From Gammaproteobacteria bacterium (GTDB lineage: Bacteria > Pseudomonadota > Gammaproteobacteria > VBWC01), in contig VBWC01000002.1 in NCBI GenBank assembly GCA_006218035.1, forward strand, positions 1-64,000: 64,000 bases of DNA, read 5' to 3'. Below are positions 31,133-40,756 of the stretch, piece after piece (the stretch's first letter is position 1; every line of letters starts with the position of its first letter). Under the pieces are notes generated by a model. The model was not told the origin of the DNA. It did no database searches and was given only the letters and a program-made list of their open reading frames with translations. The position numbers and the translations under genes are program-made.

Positions 31133-33838
31133 TCAATGTACGAACATCTCGCGGCGCGCGCGATACACACCAAATATCCCGACGAGCAGCGCCAGCAACC
31201 AATCGAACGCTCCACCGCCGCCACCGCCACCGCCGCTCGGCGCGGGCGCGGCATCGTCATCGATGATTGTTACGGTGGCACTGCCGGACGAACCGATTAG
31301 ATAACCTGACTGGCTGGTGAGCGTCAGCGTCACGGTTTCATCGCCCTCGACGGCACTGTCGTTAACCGGCTTGATTGCGATCACGACGTTGCTGCTGCCG
31401 GCCGGGATAATCACGCTGCTGCCACTAATCGCCGTGTAGTCGCTAACCGGTGTCGCCGTGCCTCCCACCGAGAAAAACACCGCCAGCGGGTTCGTCTTCA
31501 GACCGGTCCGGCTGACGGTAAAAAAGCCCTGGGTCCCATCGGATTCCCTGGCGTTCACACTACTCGCCGTCACCGTGACGGTCGGCACCAGCGGCACCTC
31601 GTCATCGAAGATCGTGACGGTGGCACTGCCCGGAGTACCTGCCGCATATCCGGTACCCGGCAACAGCGTAACCGTGACCGTTTCATCACCTTCAAGGAGA
31701 TTGTCATCCACCGGCGTTATCGTCATGGTCACCGTCTGGTTGCCGATAATCACCGTCGCCGGCGAGGCCAGCAGCGGCGCGTAATCGCTGCCGGCGTGAT
31801 TGGCCGTACCGGTGACGCTAAAGCTTATATCGGTATTGGCCGTTGCAACTCCGTTTAGACTGATGGTAAATGTACCAGGGTCCCGACCAAGTTCGGCGGC
31901 GTTCTCGTCGGTCGCGATGATTGTCGCGATATACTTGTCATCGTCGTTATTCGTCACAGTAATATCCGCGACATCGACTCCGATGTAATTTGCATCGCTG
32001 CCGGCGTCTATCGCGGTAACGATCGTAACAACCTTGTTTCCGTCGGCGACGCTATCGTCCACGGCTGTCAGCGCGATGTCCTGCGGCGTATTCCAGTTCG
32101 CATTAGTAAACGTCAATTGCGCCGTGGTGCCACCATTGACTTTCACCTCGGCGGGATCACTTGAGGTGAAGTTGATAATAACGGGACTCGTCGGCTGCGT
32201 ATGCAGCACCGCCCCGACATTGACCGTTGTAACGGTGTCGGCTTCGGACAATACGATACCGGAGGTGGGAATCACCGTAACCGCATGCGGATTCCCGGTC
32301 CCATGCCGCACGATCACATCGGAAACGATCGGGCTATTACCGCTGTTGGGTGCCAGCGTCACCTTGTAGGCCAGCGTTTGATCGTCGCCACCCTGCTGTA
32401 GTTGAGTCGGCATCGAGGTACAGGCCACCCAGATCCCCCGTTTAAAACATCCGCCGCCATGTGTATTCGCGGAATCCCAGAATTTTGCCGAATCAAATCC
32501 TGGTCCGACAAACGAACTATCATCGATACCACCGGGCGTGGTCGCCGTCGCGAGCCGCATCTTGACGTTTGCGCCAGCGGGTAAAGATGAATCTTCGGTC
32601 CAATACACCGCGTCGATATGGCTGGCCGCGTTGTTCGTGTCGAACCGCGACGACTGCAACGGTCGCTCGGTGTTGTCCGGATCATCCCGGTAGTTAACTT
32701 GCAGGCTATTCAGCGTTGGCGCCCCGCCCAACGGGGCGACTATTTCCGTCTTGTATTGAAAATATCTTTTCACCCCGAGGCTCGCGAGACTTGCCGGGCT
32801 CGCCGCGAATATTTGCGTCCACGCCGTCCAGCTACCCGGCGATGCCGTCGGGCTGGGCTGGCTGCCGGCGCGGACAAATATATGTACGTTGCTGCTCGAC
32901 GGCGTTGTGCGGTCGAAATCCAGCGTGGTCAATTCCCGCGCCTTGGTTAAATCCAGAATTTTGGAAAGATAGGTACCGCTGGAAAATCCGGCCTTGAGCC
33001 CGACGCTGCCACCGGTGACTTCAACACCGGTACCGCTGGGAAAATTGACGTAGCCGACGGTGACATCATCCAGCGTCGGCGATACGGCCGCATTGTTGGT
33101 CGCAAACCGTGCCTCGTACTGCACGTACCGTCGCTCAAGGAACGAACCTATCGTAAATCCGTTGGCGAGCTCCTGCCACGCCGTCCATGTGCCGTCGGGG
33201 GGCGTGGTGTTGCCGGCCCGCAGGTATATTGTGGCGGTGAACTGTCCGGGATCGCCGTCCGCACTGATCGTCGTGCCCGACGGCACCGTGGCGGAGAACA
33301 GCACGTTTTTCAGGCCGTAATGCGCATCCGGCAGGTAGGTATCAATCAGCGTCGACGTATACGTACCGCTGACTTGTCCGGACGCCAGCCGGATACTACC
33401 ACCGGAAACAACGACGTTCGTCAATACCGGCGTCACCCCGCTAACAGTCGTCGTGAAATCGGCATCACTGGTACGAGTGACGAAATCCTGCGCGAAAGCG
33501 AAATCGCTATCCAACGTATGCAGGATGGAAATGATCGGTCCGACGGCGAGCAGATCGGCACCCCCGTTGACCGCCGAGAGAAGATTGTCCTTAAGCTTCC
33601 ATTTGTTCCAGCCGGTGCTGTTCGCCGGCGCCAGGGCCGGCGAGTCGGTATTTCCGCCACCCCAGTTGGTTTGATTGAAACTGGATGCTCCGTCCGCGAA
33701 CAACAACGACGGCATCGCGGTAAAAACTACCAGCCCAAGGAAGATAGAACGCAGATCGATACGAAAACGCAGCCACTCACGTTGCAGCATCACGGCGGCT
33801 GGACGGTGCTCAAATTTACCGATTACGTCATCGTTCAC
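31133..33838 (-). CDS. Large exported Calx-beta repeat protein with GlyGly-CTERM-like tail
   Basis: 901 aa; at least two Calx-beta blocks (SVTGTANHAGSDYAPLLASPATVIIGNQTVTMTITPVDDNLLEGDETVTVTL; SVGGTATPVSDYTAISGSSVIIPAGSSNVVIAIKPVNDSAVEGDETVTLTL); C-terminus PSGGGGGGGGAFDWLLALLVGIFGVYRARREMFVH. Confidence 0.85.
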   Translation of the reverse strand: MNDDVIGKFEHRPAAVMLQREWLRFRIDLRSIFLGLVVFTAMPSLLFADGASSFNQTNWGGGNTDSPALAPANSTGWNKWKLKDNLLSAVNGGADLLAVGPIISILHTLDSDFAFAQDFVTRTSDADFTTTVSGVTPVLTNVVVSGGSIRLASGQVSGTYTSTLIDTYLPDAHYGLKNVLFSATVPSGTTISADGDPGQFTATIYLRAGNTTPPDGTWTAWQELANGFTIGSFLERRYVQYEARFATNNAAVSPTLDDVTVGYVNFPSGTGVEVTGGSVGLKAGFSSGTYLSKILDLTKARELTTLDFDRTTPSSSNVHIFVRAGSQPSPTASPGSWTAWTQIFAASPASLASLGVKRYFQYKTEIVAPLGGAPTLNSLQVNYRDDPDNTERPLQSSRFDTNNAASHIDAVYWTEDSSLPAGANVKMRLATATTPGGIDDSSFVGPGFDSAKFWDSANTHGGGCFKRGIWVACTSMPTQLQQGGDDQTLAYKVTLAPNSGNSPIVSDVIVRHGTGNPHAVTVIPTSGIVLSEADTVTTVNVGAVLHTQPTSPVIINFTSSDPAEVKVNGGTTAQLTFTNANWNTPQDIALTAVDDSVADGNKVVTIVTAIDAGSDANYIGVDVADITVTNNDDDKYIATIIATDENAAELGRDPGTFTISLNGVATANTDISFSVTGTANHAGSDYAPLLASPATVIIGNQTVTMTITPVDDNLLEGDETVTVTLLPGTGYAAGTPGSATVTIFDDEVPLVPTVTVTASSVNARESDGTQGFFTVSRTGLKTNPLAVFFSVGGTATPVSDYTAISGSSVIIPAGSSNVVIAIKPVNDSAVEGDETVTLTLTSQSGYLIGSSGSATVTIIDDDAAPAPSGGGGGGGGAFDWLLALLVGIFGVYRARREMFVH

Positions 33839-33980
33839 AGGCAGTAATCCGGGTTTTTCTGGCCGACGTGCCGAAAATCCCTGTCAGTGTCTGGCAAACA
33901 TGAACCGTTTCGAGATTCGACCGAAAGATCCGGTTTTCGGCAGGCAGTAATAGTCGGTCGGCTACTGCAGGTTGGTAAAG

Positions 33981-34057
33981 TTTACAGTTTCCCCTTGTAT
34001 TATCGGCAAATTTTTCAATTACCTTAGGGAGCTGTAAATCGTTTTAGCCTCTAAAAC
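33981..34057. promoter_or_regulatory. Inverted-repeat cluster in the intergenic region upstream of the Calx-beta gene
   Basis: TTTACAG (33981-33987) / CTGTAAA (34032-34038), plus the perfect hairpin GTTTTAG-CCT-CTAAAAC (34041-34057), in an AT-rich gap. Confidence 0.4.
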
Positions 34058-34271
34058 AGCGAGTTATATCGGGACTCCTTTCGCCGATCGGCAGCATTAT
34101 CTACTCGCTGTCCACCTTTAATCTAAATACAGCAACAACGGTGCTACCCGATTTTTAGCGGCTAATTATAAACGGTTTTACCGCGCTTCACCATGACGGA
34201 TACACGAAACTCCGCCGCATAATGACCCGATACGTACCCGTTTCCGACACTGAACCATCTGCTCCAACCCG

Positions 34272-35312
34272 CTACTCGACCGCCGCTTCAGACGGTAACC
34301 CGGGCGGCGCGATCCGCGGAAACCGGCCACCGAGACTTTGCAGGAAGGCGACTATGTCTTTCACGTCGGCGGCGGCGACTTCCTTGTTCAGCTGTGTTTT
34401 GGCCATGACGCGCACGGCTTCATCCAGCGTCGCCACCGAGCCGTTATGGAAATACGGCGCGGTAACCGCAATATTCCGCAACGTCGGTACCCGCCACATG
34501 TACCGGTGGCCTTCGACACCGGTGACATGGAAGCGCCCCGCATCGTCCAGCAAACGGTACTGCTGGTCATAGCGACTACCGAGATAGTTCGGAAACAACT
34601 CCCAGAACCCCTCGCCCATTTCAAGCTGCAAACCGGGCTGCGGACCGGCCAGATTTACCCAGAAATGGCAGGCCGCGCAGCCGGTTTCGATGAAGGTGGC
34701 AAAGCCGCGTTGCTGCTGCTCGGTCAACGCGCGCTTTTTGCCACGGAGATAGCGGTCGAAGGCGCTGTCGGGCGTGATGAGCGTACGCTCGAAGTCGGCG
34801 ATTGCTCGCGCGATGTTTTGCGATGTAACGGCATTGGCGCCGCCGAACACCTGATCGAACTGCTGCCGGTAGCCGTCGATTGCGGCGATGCGTTGCTCCA
34901 GCATCGCGGCGTCCTTCAGCCCCATGATGTCCGCATCCAGCACATGCGTCTGCACCTGATCCTCGAGGCTGGGCGAACGGCCGTCCTGATACAGCGCGCC
35001 GTAAAAGGCGGCGTTCCACAGCGTCGGTGTCGAGCGCTGGCCGTGGCGTCCATGCACTCCTACCGACACCTGCCTGCCGTCGTCGCCGCCCGACATCAGA
35101 TCGTGGCAGGAATTACACGACACCGAGCGGTCATCCGACAATCGGCGATCGAAGAACAACTGTTTACCCAGCGCTATCTTGGCTTTGGCCGGCAGGTTAT
35201 CCGCCGGATATGGCGGCTGCCTCGGCAGCGGCTGGAACGCGTCGAATGCCGCTACCGGCGGAATACATAACAATGCGAACACAATACTGGCAATGCGGCC
35301 TGATACCGTCAT
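34272..35312 (-). CDS. Di-heme cytochrome c peroxidase / MauG family
   Basis: 346 aa; two CxxCH motifs (SCNSCHD, GCAACHF), LGKQLFFDRRLSDDRSVSCNSCH, TPTLWNAAFYGALYQDGRSPSLEDQ, MWRVPTLRNIAVTAPYFHNGSVATLDEAVRVM. Confidence 0.93.
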   Translation of the reverse strand: MTVSGRIASIVFALLCIPPVAAFDAFQPLPRQPPYPADNLPAKAKIALGKQLFFDRRLSDDRSVSCNSCHDLMSGGDDGRQVSVGVHGRHGQRSTPTLWNAAFYGALYQDGRSPSLEDQVQTHVLDADIMGLKDAAMLEQRIAAIDGYRQQFDQVFGGANAVTSQNIARAIADFERTLITPDSAFDRYLRGKKRALTEQQQRGFATFIETGCAACHFWVNLAGPQPGLQLEMGEGFWELFPNYLGSRYDQQYRLLDDAGRFHVTGVEGHRYMWRVPTLRNIAVTAPYFHNGSVATLDEAVRVMAKTQLNKEVAAADVKDIVAFLQSLGGRFPRIAPPGLPSEAAVE

Positions 35313-35341
35313 GAGTTTCTATCATTCTCCATCGGTTTGTT

Positions 35342-36385
35342 TCAAATTAATGCGAGGGTTTCCGGCGGCGCGTAAGCCAACACCGCGCGTGATGCCTGCA
35401 GCCATCGCGGGTCTTTGCCTAGCTGGCCGCGGTCGATCGAGTGGCGTCCGTGCATCCTTGCCAGGCGAATCGCTGCGACCGGATCGCTGGTGTGGCGCAG
35501 ATCGTCCAGCATGCCCGGAAGCAGCTCGATCTGGTGGCACACCAACACCATGTCACAGCCGGCATCCAGTGCCGCCTGCGCACGATCGACGACGTTACCG
35601 ATGACACTGGCGCCTGTCATTGTCAGGTCATCAGAAAAAATCGCCCCCTGAAAACCGATGCGGTCGCGCAGCACGGTTCGCAGCCAGAAGGGCGAGAATC
35701 CCGCAGGATGCGGGTCGATATTCGAGTAGACCACATGGGCAATCATGAGCGCCGGCAATCCGTAATGAATCATGCGCTCGAAGGGCAGCAGATCCTCGAA
35801 TTCGAGGTCCGCGTAACTGCGTTCGTCCGTGGCGACAGCGGTATGGGTGTCCGCCGCGACAAAACCGTGCCCGGGAAAGTGCTTGCCGGTCGCCGACATG
35901 CCGGCCGCCGTCATACCGTTCATGTACGCGTGGGCAAGCTCCGCGACAATCTGCGGATCGCGGTGGAATGCGCGGTCCCCGATGACCCGGCTGCGGCCGG
36001 TATCCAGATCGAGCACTGGCGCGAAACTGATATCGACACCGACGGATCGGAGCTCTGTCGCCATCAGCCAGCCCGTGGTTTCGGCCAGTGCCTTCGCTCG
36101 CCGGGGATCCTGATCGTGGATGTGACCCAGCTCGCGCACGGCCGGCAACAAGGTGAAACCCTTGCGCAGCCGCTGCACCCGGCCGCCTTCCTGATCAACC
36201 GCCACCAGCAAATGCGGCTCGCGCAGCGCATGAACGCTGCGAACCAGCGCGGTGACCTGCTCCGGTGACTCGATATTGTGACTGAACAGGATGACACCGC
36301 CGATCAGCGGATGGCGCAGATATTCTTGTTCAACCGGTGTCAATTCGCAGCCCGACAGGCCGACCATCAGCGGTCCCAGCGACAT
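35342..36385 (-). CDS. nagZ: Beta-N-acetylhexosaminidase
   Basis: 347 aa; LLVAVDQEGGRVQRLR, GKHFPGHGFVAADTHTAVATDER, GAIFSDDLTMTGA: GH3 NagZ signatures. Confidence 0.96.
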   Translation of the reverse strand: MSLGPLMVGLSGCELTPVEQEYLRHPLIGGVILFSHNIESPEQVTALVRSVHALREPHLLVAVDQEGGRVQRLRKGFTLLPAVRELGHIHDQDPRRAKALAETTGWLMATELRSVGVDISFAPVLDLDTGRSRVIGDRAFHRDPQIVAELAHAYMNGMTAAGMSATGKHFPGHGFVAADTHTAVATDERSYADLEFEDLLPFERMIHYGLPALMIAHVVYSNIDPHPAGFSPFWLRTVLRDRIGFQGAIFSDDLTMTGASVIGNVVDRAQAALDAGCDMVLVCHQIELLPGMLDDLRHTSDPVAAIRLARMHGRHSIDRGQLGKDPRWLQASRAVLAYAPPETLALI

Positions 36386-36418
36386 CGTGTTTCGTTATCC
36401 TCCCGACAACACAGCTAT

Positions 36419-37228
36419 TCAAACTTGCCTGTCACGCGCGGCAGCCCGTACGTCCAGCCGGTCACGCAGTCGATCACCGAGCAGATTGACCGACAGCACA
36501 ACCAGCATCAGCGCCACCCCGGGTACCAGCACGATATGAGGCGCTACCAGCATGTAGCGGGTACCGTCGCGAATCATACTGCCCCAAGAGGCATCCGGTG
36601 GCTGGATGCCCAGACCAAGAAACGACAGCCCGGCCTCGCCGATAATAACACCGGCGACCGCGAAGCTCGCCTCGACGATCAGCGGCGCCAGGATCAGCGG
36701 TATCAGATGTCGGAGGATGATCCGCGCCTGGCCGGTACCCAGCGCCACGGCGGCCTGGACATGTTCGCGGTGCTTGATCGACAGCACCTGCGCGCGCGCC
36801 AGCCGGGCAAAGCCCACCCAGCCGACCGTGCTCAATGCGATGACGACGTTATCGATGCCGGGCCCCATCAGGCCGGCCATCGCAATCGCCAGCAGAATTC
36901 CGGGAAACGCGAGAAAGATATCGATGACTCTGACCGTCACGTGGTCACACCAGCCGCCCAGATAACCGCTTGCCGCACCGATCACGGTACCGAACAGCAA
37001 CGAGACGGACACCACCCAGAGGGCCACAAAGAACGACGTTTGCGCACCGGCCACCACACGGTCCCCCAACGGTCTGCCCAGATCGTCATAGCCGAACCAG
37101 GACCCGTCGCCCGGCGGGGCGATGATCTTGTCGAGCTGAATATAATCCGGCTGCAAGGCAAAGAACGGTCCGGCGATCGCCATGACAAACCAGATCAGCA
37201 TTATCGCCGCCGGTAGCCAGAAACGCAT
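36419..37228 (-). CDS. Oligopeptide/dipeptide ABC transporter permease (OppC/DppC-like)
   Basis: MRFWLPAAIMLIWFVMAIAGPFFALQPDYIQLDKIIAPPGDGSWFGYDDLGRPLGDRVVAGAQTS...; BPD_transp_1 architecture. Confidence 0.92.
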   Translation of the reverse strand: MRFWLPAAIMLIWFVMAIAGPFFALQPDYIQLDKIIAPPGDGSWFGYDDLGRPLGDRVVAGAQTSFFVALWVVSVSLLFGTVIGAASGYLGGWCDHVTVRVIDIFLAFPGILLAIAMAGLMGPGIDNVVIALSTVGWVGFARLARAQVLSIKHREHVQAAVALGTGQARIILRHLIPLILAPLIVEASFAVAGVIIGEAGLSFLGLGIQPPDASWGSMIRDGTRYMLVAPHIVLVPGVALMLVVLSVNLLGDRLRDRLDVRAAARDRQV

Positions 37229-38157
37229 TATCCGCCCTCCTGCAAACGTATGCGCGGATCCACCCACGCATACACCAGGTCGGTCATGGTATTGACGAGG
37301 ACATAGGTGAAACTGATCAGCAACACGGCGGCCTGCACCAATGGATAATCGCGCCGCTGTATCGCATCGATCGTCACCTGCCCGACCCCGGGCCAGCTGA
37401 ACACGATTTCCGTCACCACGGCCCCGGCCAGCAACACGCCCAGCTGCAATCCCAGCAGCGTGATAATGGGCAACAACGCGTTACGCAATGCGTGTACGCC
37501 AATCACCCGTCGTTCGTCCAGCCCCTTCGCCCGTGCGGTACGAATAAAGTCCTCACCGAGCACCTCCAGCAGTGTCGCGCGTATCATGCGGGCCAGTATC
37601 GCCGCCATTGCCGTCCCGAGCGTTAGTGCGGGCAGCACCAGTGACGCCAGCCCTTCCCGCCCGCTCACCGGCAACCAGCCGAGCCACAGCGAGAACAGCA
37701 GGATCAACATCGGGCCGAGCCAGAAATTCGGTATCGAAACGCCCAGCAGCGATACCCCCATTGACGTGGAATCCCACAGCGTGTCCTTGCGCATCGCCGC
37801 GAGTATCCCGAGCGGAAACGCGACGGCGACGGCGACGGCGAGCGCCGCCACCGCCAGCTCGGCAGTCGCCGGAATGCGTTCCAGCAGAATGTCGACCACC
37901 GGTTGACGGGAATGCAGCGAAATCCCCAGATCAAGACGCAGCAGCCCGTCGAAAAAATTCACCAGCTGCGTCAGCAGCGGCAGATCAAGCCCCAGGGCAT
38001 GCCGCAACGCTTCGCGATCGGCCAGTTGCGCCGATTCCCCGAGCATGACCTCGATCGGGTCGCCCGGCACCAGATGGATTAAAAAGAAGACGAGACAGGA
38101 CACACCCAGCATCACCAGCAGCGCACTGATCAATCGGGATATCACTATATTTAACAT
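37228..38157 (-). CDS. Oligopeptide/dipeptide ABC transporter permease (OppB/DppB-like)
   Basis: 309 aa MLNIVISRLISALLVMLGVSCLVFFLIHLVPGDPIEVMLG... typical DppB N-terminus; EAA-like loop RTARAKGLDERRVIGVHALRNALLPIITLLGLQ. Confidence 0.94.
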   Translation of the reverse strand: MLNIVISRLISALLVMLGVSCLVFFLIHLVPGDPIEVMLGESAQLADREALRHALGLDLPLLTQLVNFFDGLLRLDLGISLHSRQPVVDILLERIPATAELAVAALAVAVAVAFPLGILAAMRKDTLWDSTSMGVSLLGVSIPNFWLGPMLILLFSLWLGWLPVSGREGLASLVLPALTLGTAMAAILARMIRATLLEVLGEDFIRTARAKGLDERRVIGVHALRNALLPIITLLGLQLGVLLAGAVVTEIVFSWPGVGQVTIDAIQRRDYPLVQAAVLLISFTYVLVNTMTDLVYAWVDPRIRLQEGG

Positions 38158-38208
38158 AATAATCGCTATTCTTCGGTTATCTGGCGCCTGGCAACCGGGA
38201 CGAGTCCG

Positions 38209-38703
38209 TCACGGCCTGATCAGCACACGCGTTCCGGCCTTGACCCGATCAAACAGCGCGATGACGTCCGCGTTGTGCATCCGCACACAGCCATGCGACG
38301 CGGGCACGCCCATCCGCGTGGCATCCGGGCTGCCGTGAATATAAATATAACGCCGCATCGTATCGACATCGCCAAGGCGGTTTCTGCCGGGCTCCAGCCC
38401 GCTCAACCACAGTATCCGGGTCAGTATCCAGTCGCGTCCGGGAAAGCGCGCACCGAGTTCCGCAGTGTAAATCTCGCCGGTCGGGCGTCGCCCGGCAAAC
38501 ACCGTGTCAACCGGGCTTCCGGCACCGATGCGCGCGCGGATAACGTGCCAGCCGCGCGGCGTGCACTCGCTGCCATTACGTTCGCCGGCACCGTTGCGTG
38601 CAGTCGACACCGCCGCGGTAAACACCACCTTTGCGTTATCGAGCAATTGCAGGCGTTGGCTCGCCAGTTCGATGTCGATATACGGGTCGCTCCGACGGGT
38701 CAT
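38209..38703 (-). CDS. L,D-transpeptidase (YkuD domain)
   Basis: 164 aa; YIHGSPDATRMGVPASHGCVRMHNADVIALFDRVKAGTRVLI (HG...SHGCVRM catalytic motif). Confidence 0.92.
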   Translation of the reverse strand: MTRRSDPYIDIELASQRLQLLDNAKVVFTAAVSTARNGAGERNGSECTPRGWHVIRARIGAGSPVDTVFAGRRPTGEIYTAELGARFPGRDWILTRILWLSGLEPGRNRLGDVDTMRRYIYIHGSPDATRMGVPASHGCVRMHNADVIALFDRVKAGTRVLIRP

Positions 38704-40199
38704 CGCGTCAGTTTCACCCTTTCCAGGCCGTCATAGTTACCATCCGCCGCGAGGCGGTAACCGGTCACCTGACGGCGCGTCACGACGATATGATCCTCAT
38801 ACCATAATGGAACATAGGGCAGCCGCTGGTACAAGAGTTCCTGGAGTTTGCGGTAGTCCGCCGCCTGACTCGCCGTATCGGCGGCGGTTTCAGCCGCTTC
38901 GATCAAGCCGTCCACGCCTGCGTCCGCCAGATGCCCCCGGTTGGCACCACCAGGCGGCACCGACTGTGAATGAAATACATAGCGAAAGATATCCGGTGTC
39001 TTGATGCCGACCCAGCTCAGACTGTACATCTGGAACCGGCCTGACTTGATGTCACCGTAAAACGTCCCCCAATCGTAGCTGCGCAACGCCACCCGGATAC
39101 CGGCATCGGCGAGCTGGCTCTGGATAATCGTCGCCAGACGGATACGAAACGGGTCACTGGACGTTTTGTACGTCAGCGCCAGCGGCCGCTCGTTACCATA
39201 CCCGGCATCATGCAGCAGTCTTCGCGATAACGCCGGGTCATAGGCATAACCTAGCAGTCCGGGATGGCCCGCCCAATGATCCGGCACCAGTAACGCGCTG
39301 GCAGGCCGGGCGGCATCGCCCAGCACATAGGTGATGATTGCCTGCCGATCCAGCGCATGGGCGATCGCCTGACGCACCTCGAGACGACCGACATCCGGAT
39401 CCTGCAGGTTAAAACCCAGATAGCTGAAGCTGGCACCGTTGCCACGCACAACGGTCACATCGTCCTGTTGCGCCAGGTACCGGACCAACTCTGGCGGCAG
39501 GTCGTTCTGAATAACATCGAGCTCACCGCGCAGCAGTTTGAGTACGCGTACCGTCGGATCTGGCACATAGAGAAAACGAAACGCCTGCCCGTCACGCACG
39601 CGCTGCAGCGTCAGGCGCCCCTCCTCCGGCCAGTCCACAAATCTGAACGGACCGCTACCCACCGGCTGTTTGTTGAACGCGTGGCCAGCGACGATCAGGT
39701 TCGCCGGCACGATACCGATCACCAGCTGCCCCGGAAAAATCAGATCGGGCTCGCTGAGAAAAAAATCCACCGTGTCATCATCCACCACCGCGACACGCTC
39801 GACCGTGCCCAGCGTGCCGCGATGTGGCGATGCGTTGTGCTCATCCAGCACGTAATCGTAGGTTGCCTTGACATCCGCCGCGGTAAGGTGCGCGCCATTG
39901 TGAAAATCCCTGCCATGTTCCTGCAAGTGGAAGCGATAGTGGCGATCGGCGAGTTTTTCCCAACTGGCCAGTGCCGGAATCGGCTGATAGACGTCGTCAA
40001 AGTCCACCAGATGACGGTAGATAAGCCGGTTAAGGCGGGCCGATACGGCGTCAGTAGCAAAGCGGGGATCGAGCGTGACCGGCCGGGCGGCCAGCCCGAA
40101 ATTCACGATCCCGTCAGGCGGGGGGGCGCATCCAGCGACGAGCGACAGCAGCAACGCGATGGCGAGAATTTTCACGGGGCGGCCGGCACAATAAGACAT
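38700..40199 (-). CDS. Peptide ABC transporter substrate-binding lipoprotein (SBP_bac_5)
   Basis: 499 aa; LLLSLVAGCAPPPDG lipobox, VTLDPRFATDAVSARLNRLIYRHLVDFDD, family-wide fold features; overlaps the LDT gene by 4 bp. Confidence 0.92.
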   Translation of the reverse strand: MSYCAGRPVKILAIALLLSLVAGCAPPPDGIVNFGLAARPVTLDPRFATDAVSARLNRLIYRHLVDFDDVYQPIPALASWEKLADRHYRFHLQEHGRDFHNGAHLTAADVKATYDYVLDEHNASPHRGTLGTVERVAVVDDDTVDFFLSEPDLIFPGQLVIGIVPANLIVAGHAFNKQPVGSGPFRFVDWPEEGRLTLQRVRDGQAFRFLYVPDPTVRVLKLLRGELDVIQNDLPPELVRYLAQQDDVTVVRGNGASFSYLGFNLQDPDVGRLEVRQAIAHALDRQAIITYVLGDAARPASALLVPDHWAGHPGLLGYAYDPALSRRLLHDAGYGNERPLALTYKTSSDPFRIRLATIIQSQLADAGIRVALRSYDWGTFYGDIKSGRFQMYSLSWVGIKTPDIFRYVFHSQSVPPGGANRGHLADAGVDGLIEAAETAADTASQAADYRKLQELLYQRLPYVPLWYEDHIVVTRRQVTGYRLAADGNYDGLERVKLTR

Positions 40200-40273
40200 C
40201 CAACAATGAGGTCGTCGTCACCCGCTTCATTCGGCATGGTTTTCTTTCGTGGTCATGACAACGACACCGCCTA

Positions 40274-40753
40274 TCAACGTTTCCCGCCCCAGCTCCGGTA
40301 CGGATGCCTGACCAGACACACGTTATAGTAACGCGGGTCATCGGATACTTCATCTCCGGCCCAGGCCGGTTTCTGAAAGGCCTCGTTCTGCTCGGTCAGT
40401 TCGATTTCCGCGACGATCAGGCCGGCGTTCTCCCCGGAAAAAACATCCACATCCCAGACGTGTTCGCCGTGCGTAACATGGTAACGAACCTTCTCGACCA
40501 GCGGCCGGTCGCACAAGGTCGCCAGCAATTCGTTGGCGTCCTCGACGGGTATGTTGTAATCAAACTCGGCGCGAGTGACACCGAGCGTCGCGCTCTTGAT
40601 ATTCAGCGAGGCCTCATCGCCGGCGACGCGCACCCGTACCGAACTCTTCTCGCTGCCAAGTAAATACCCTTGCCGCATTGCAATGCCGTCACCGGCGCGC
40701 TGCTTCCAGGCATCGCTGACCACCAGAAACTTGCGCTCGATTTCGGTTGCCAT
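40274..40753 (-). CDS. CYTH-domain / triphosphate tunnel metalloenzyme
   Basis: 159 aa MATEIERKFLVVSDAWKQRAGDGIAMRQGYL...VRVRVAGDEASLNIKS...EFDYNIP...WDVDVFSGENAGLIVAEIEL. Confidence 0.93.
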   Translation of the reverse strand: MATEIERKFLVVSDAWKQRAGDGIAMRQGYLLGSEKSSVRVRVAGDEASLNIKSATLGVTRAEFDYNIPVEDANELLATLCDRPLVEKVRYHVTHGEHVWDVDVFSGENAGLIVAEIELTEQNEAFQKPAWAGDEVSDDPRYYNVCLVRHPYRSWGGKR

Positions 40754-40756
40754 CGG

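Noticed and set aside
35441-37216. Plus-strand ORFs of 275 and 312 aa
   Set aside because: Antisense to nagZ and the OppC-like permease; shadow ORFs.
39357-40328. Plus-strand ORF (323 aa)
   Set aside because: Antisense to the peptide-binding protein gene.
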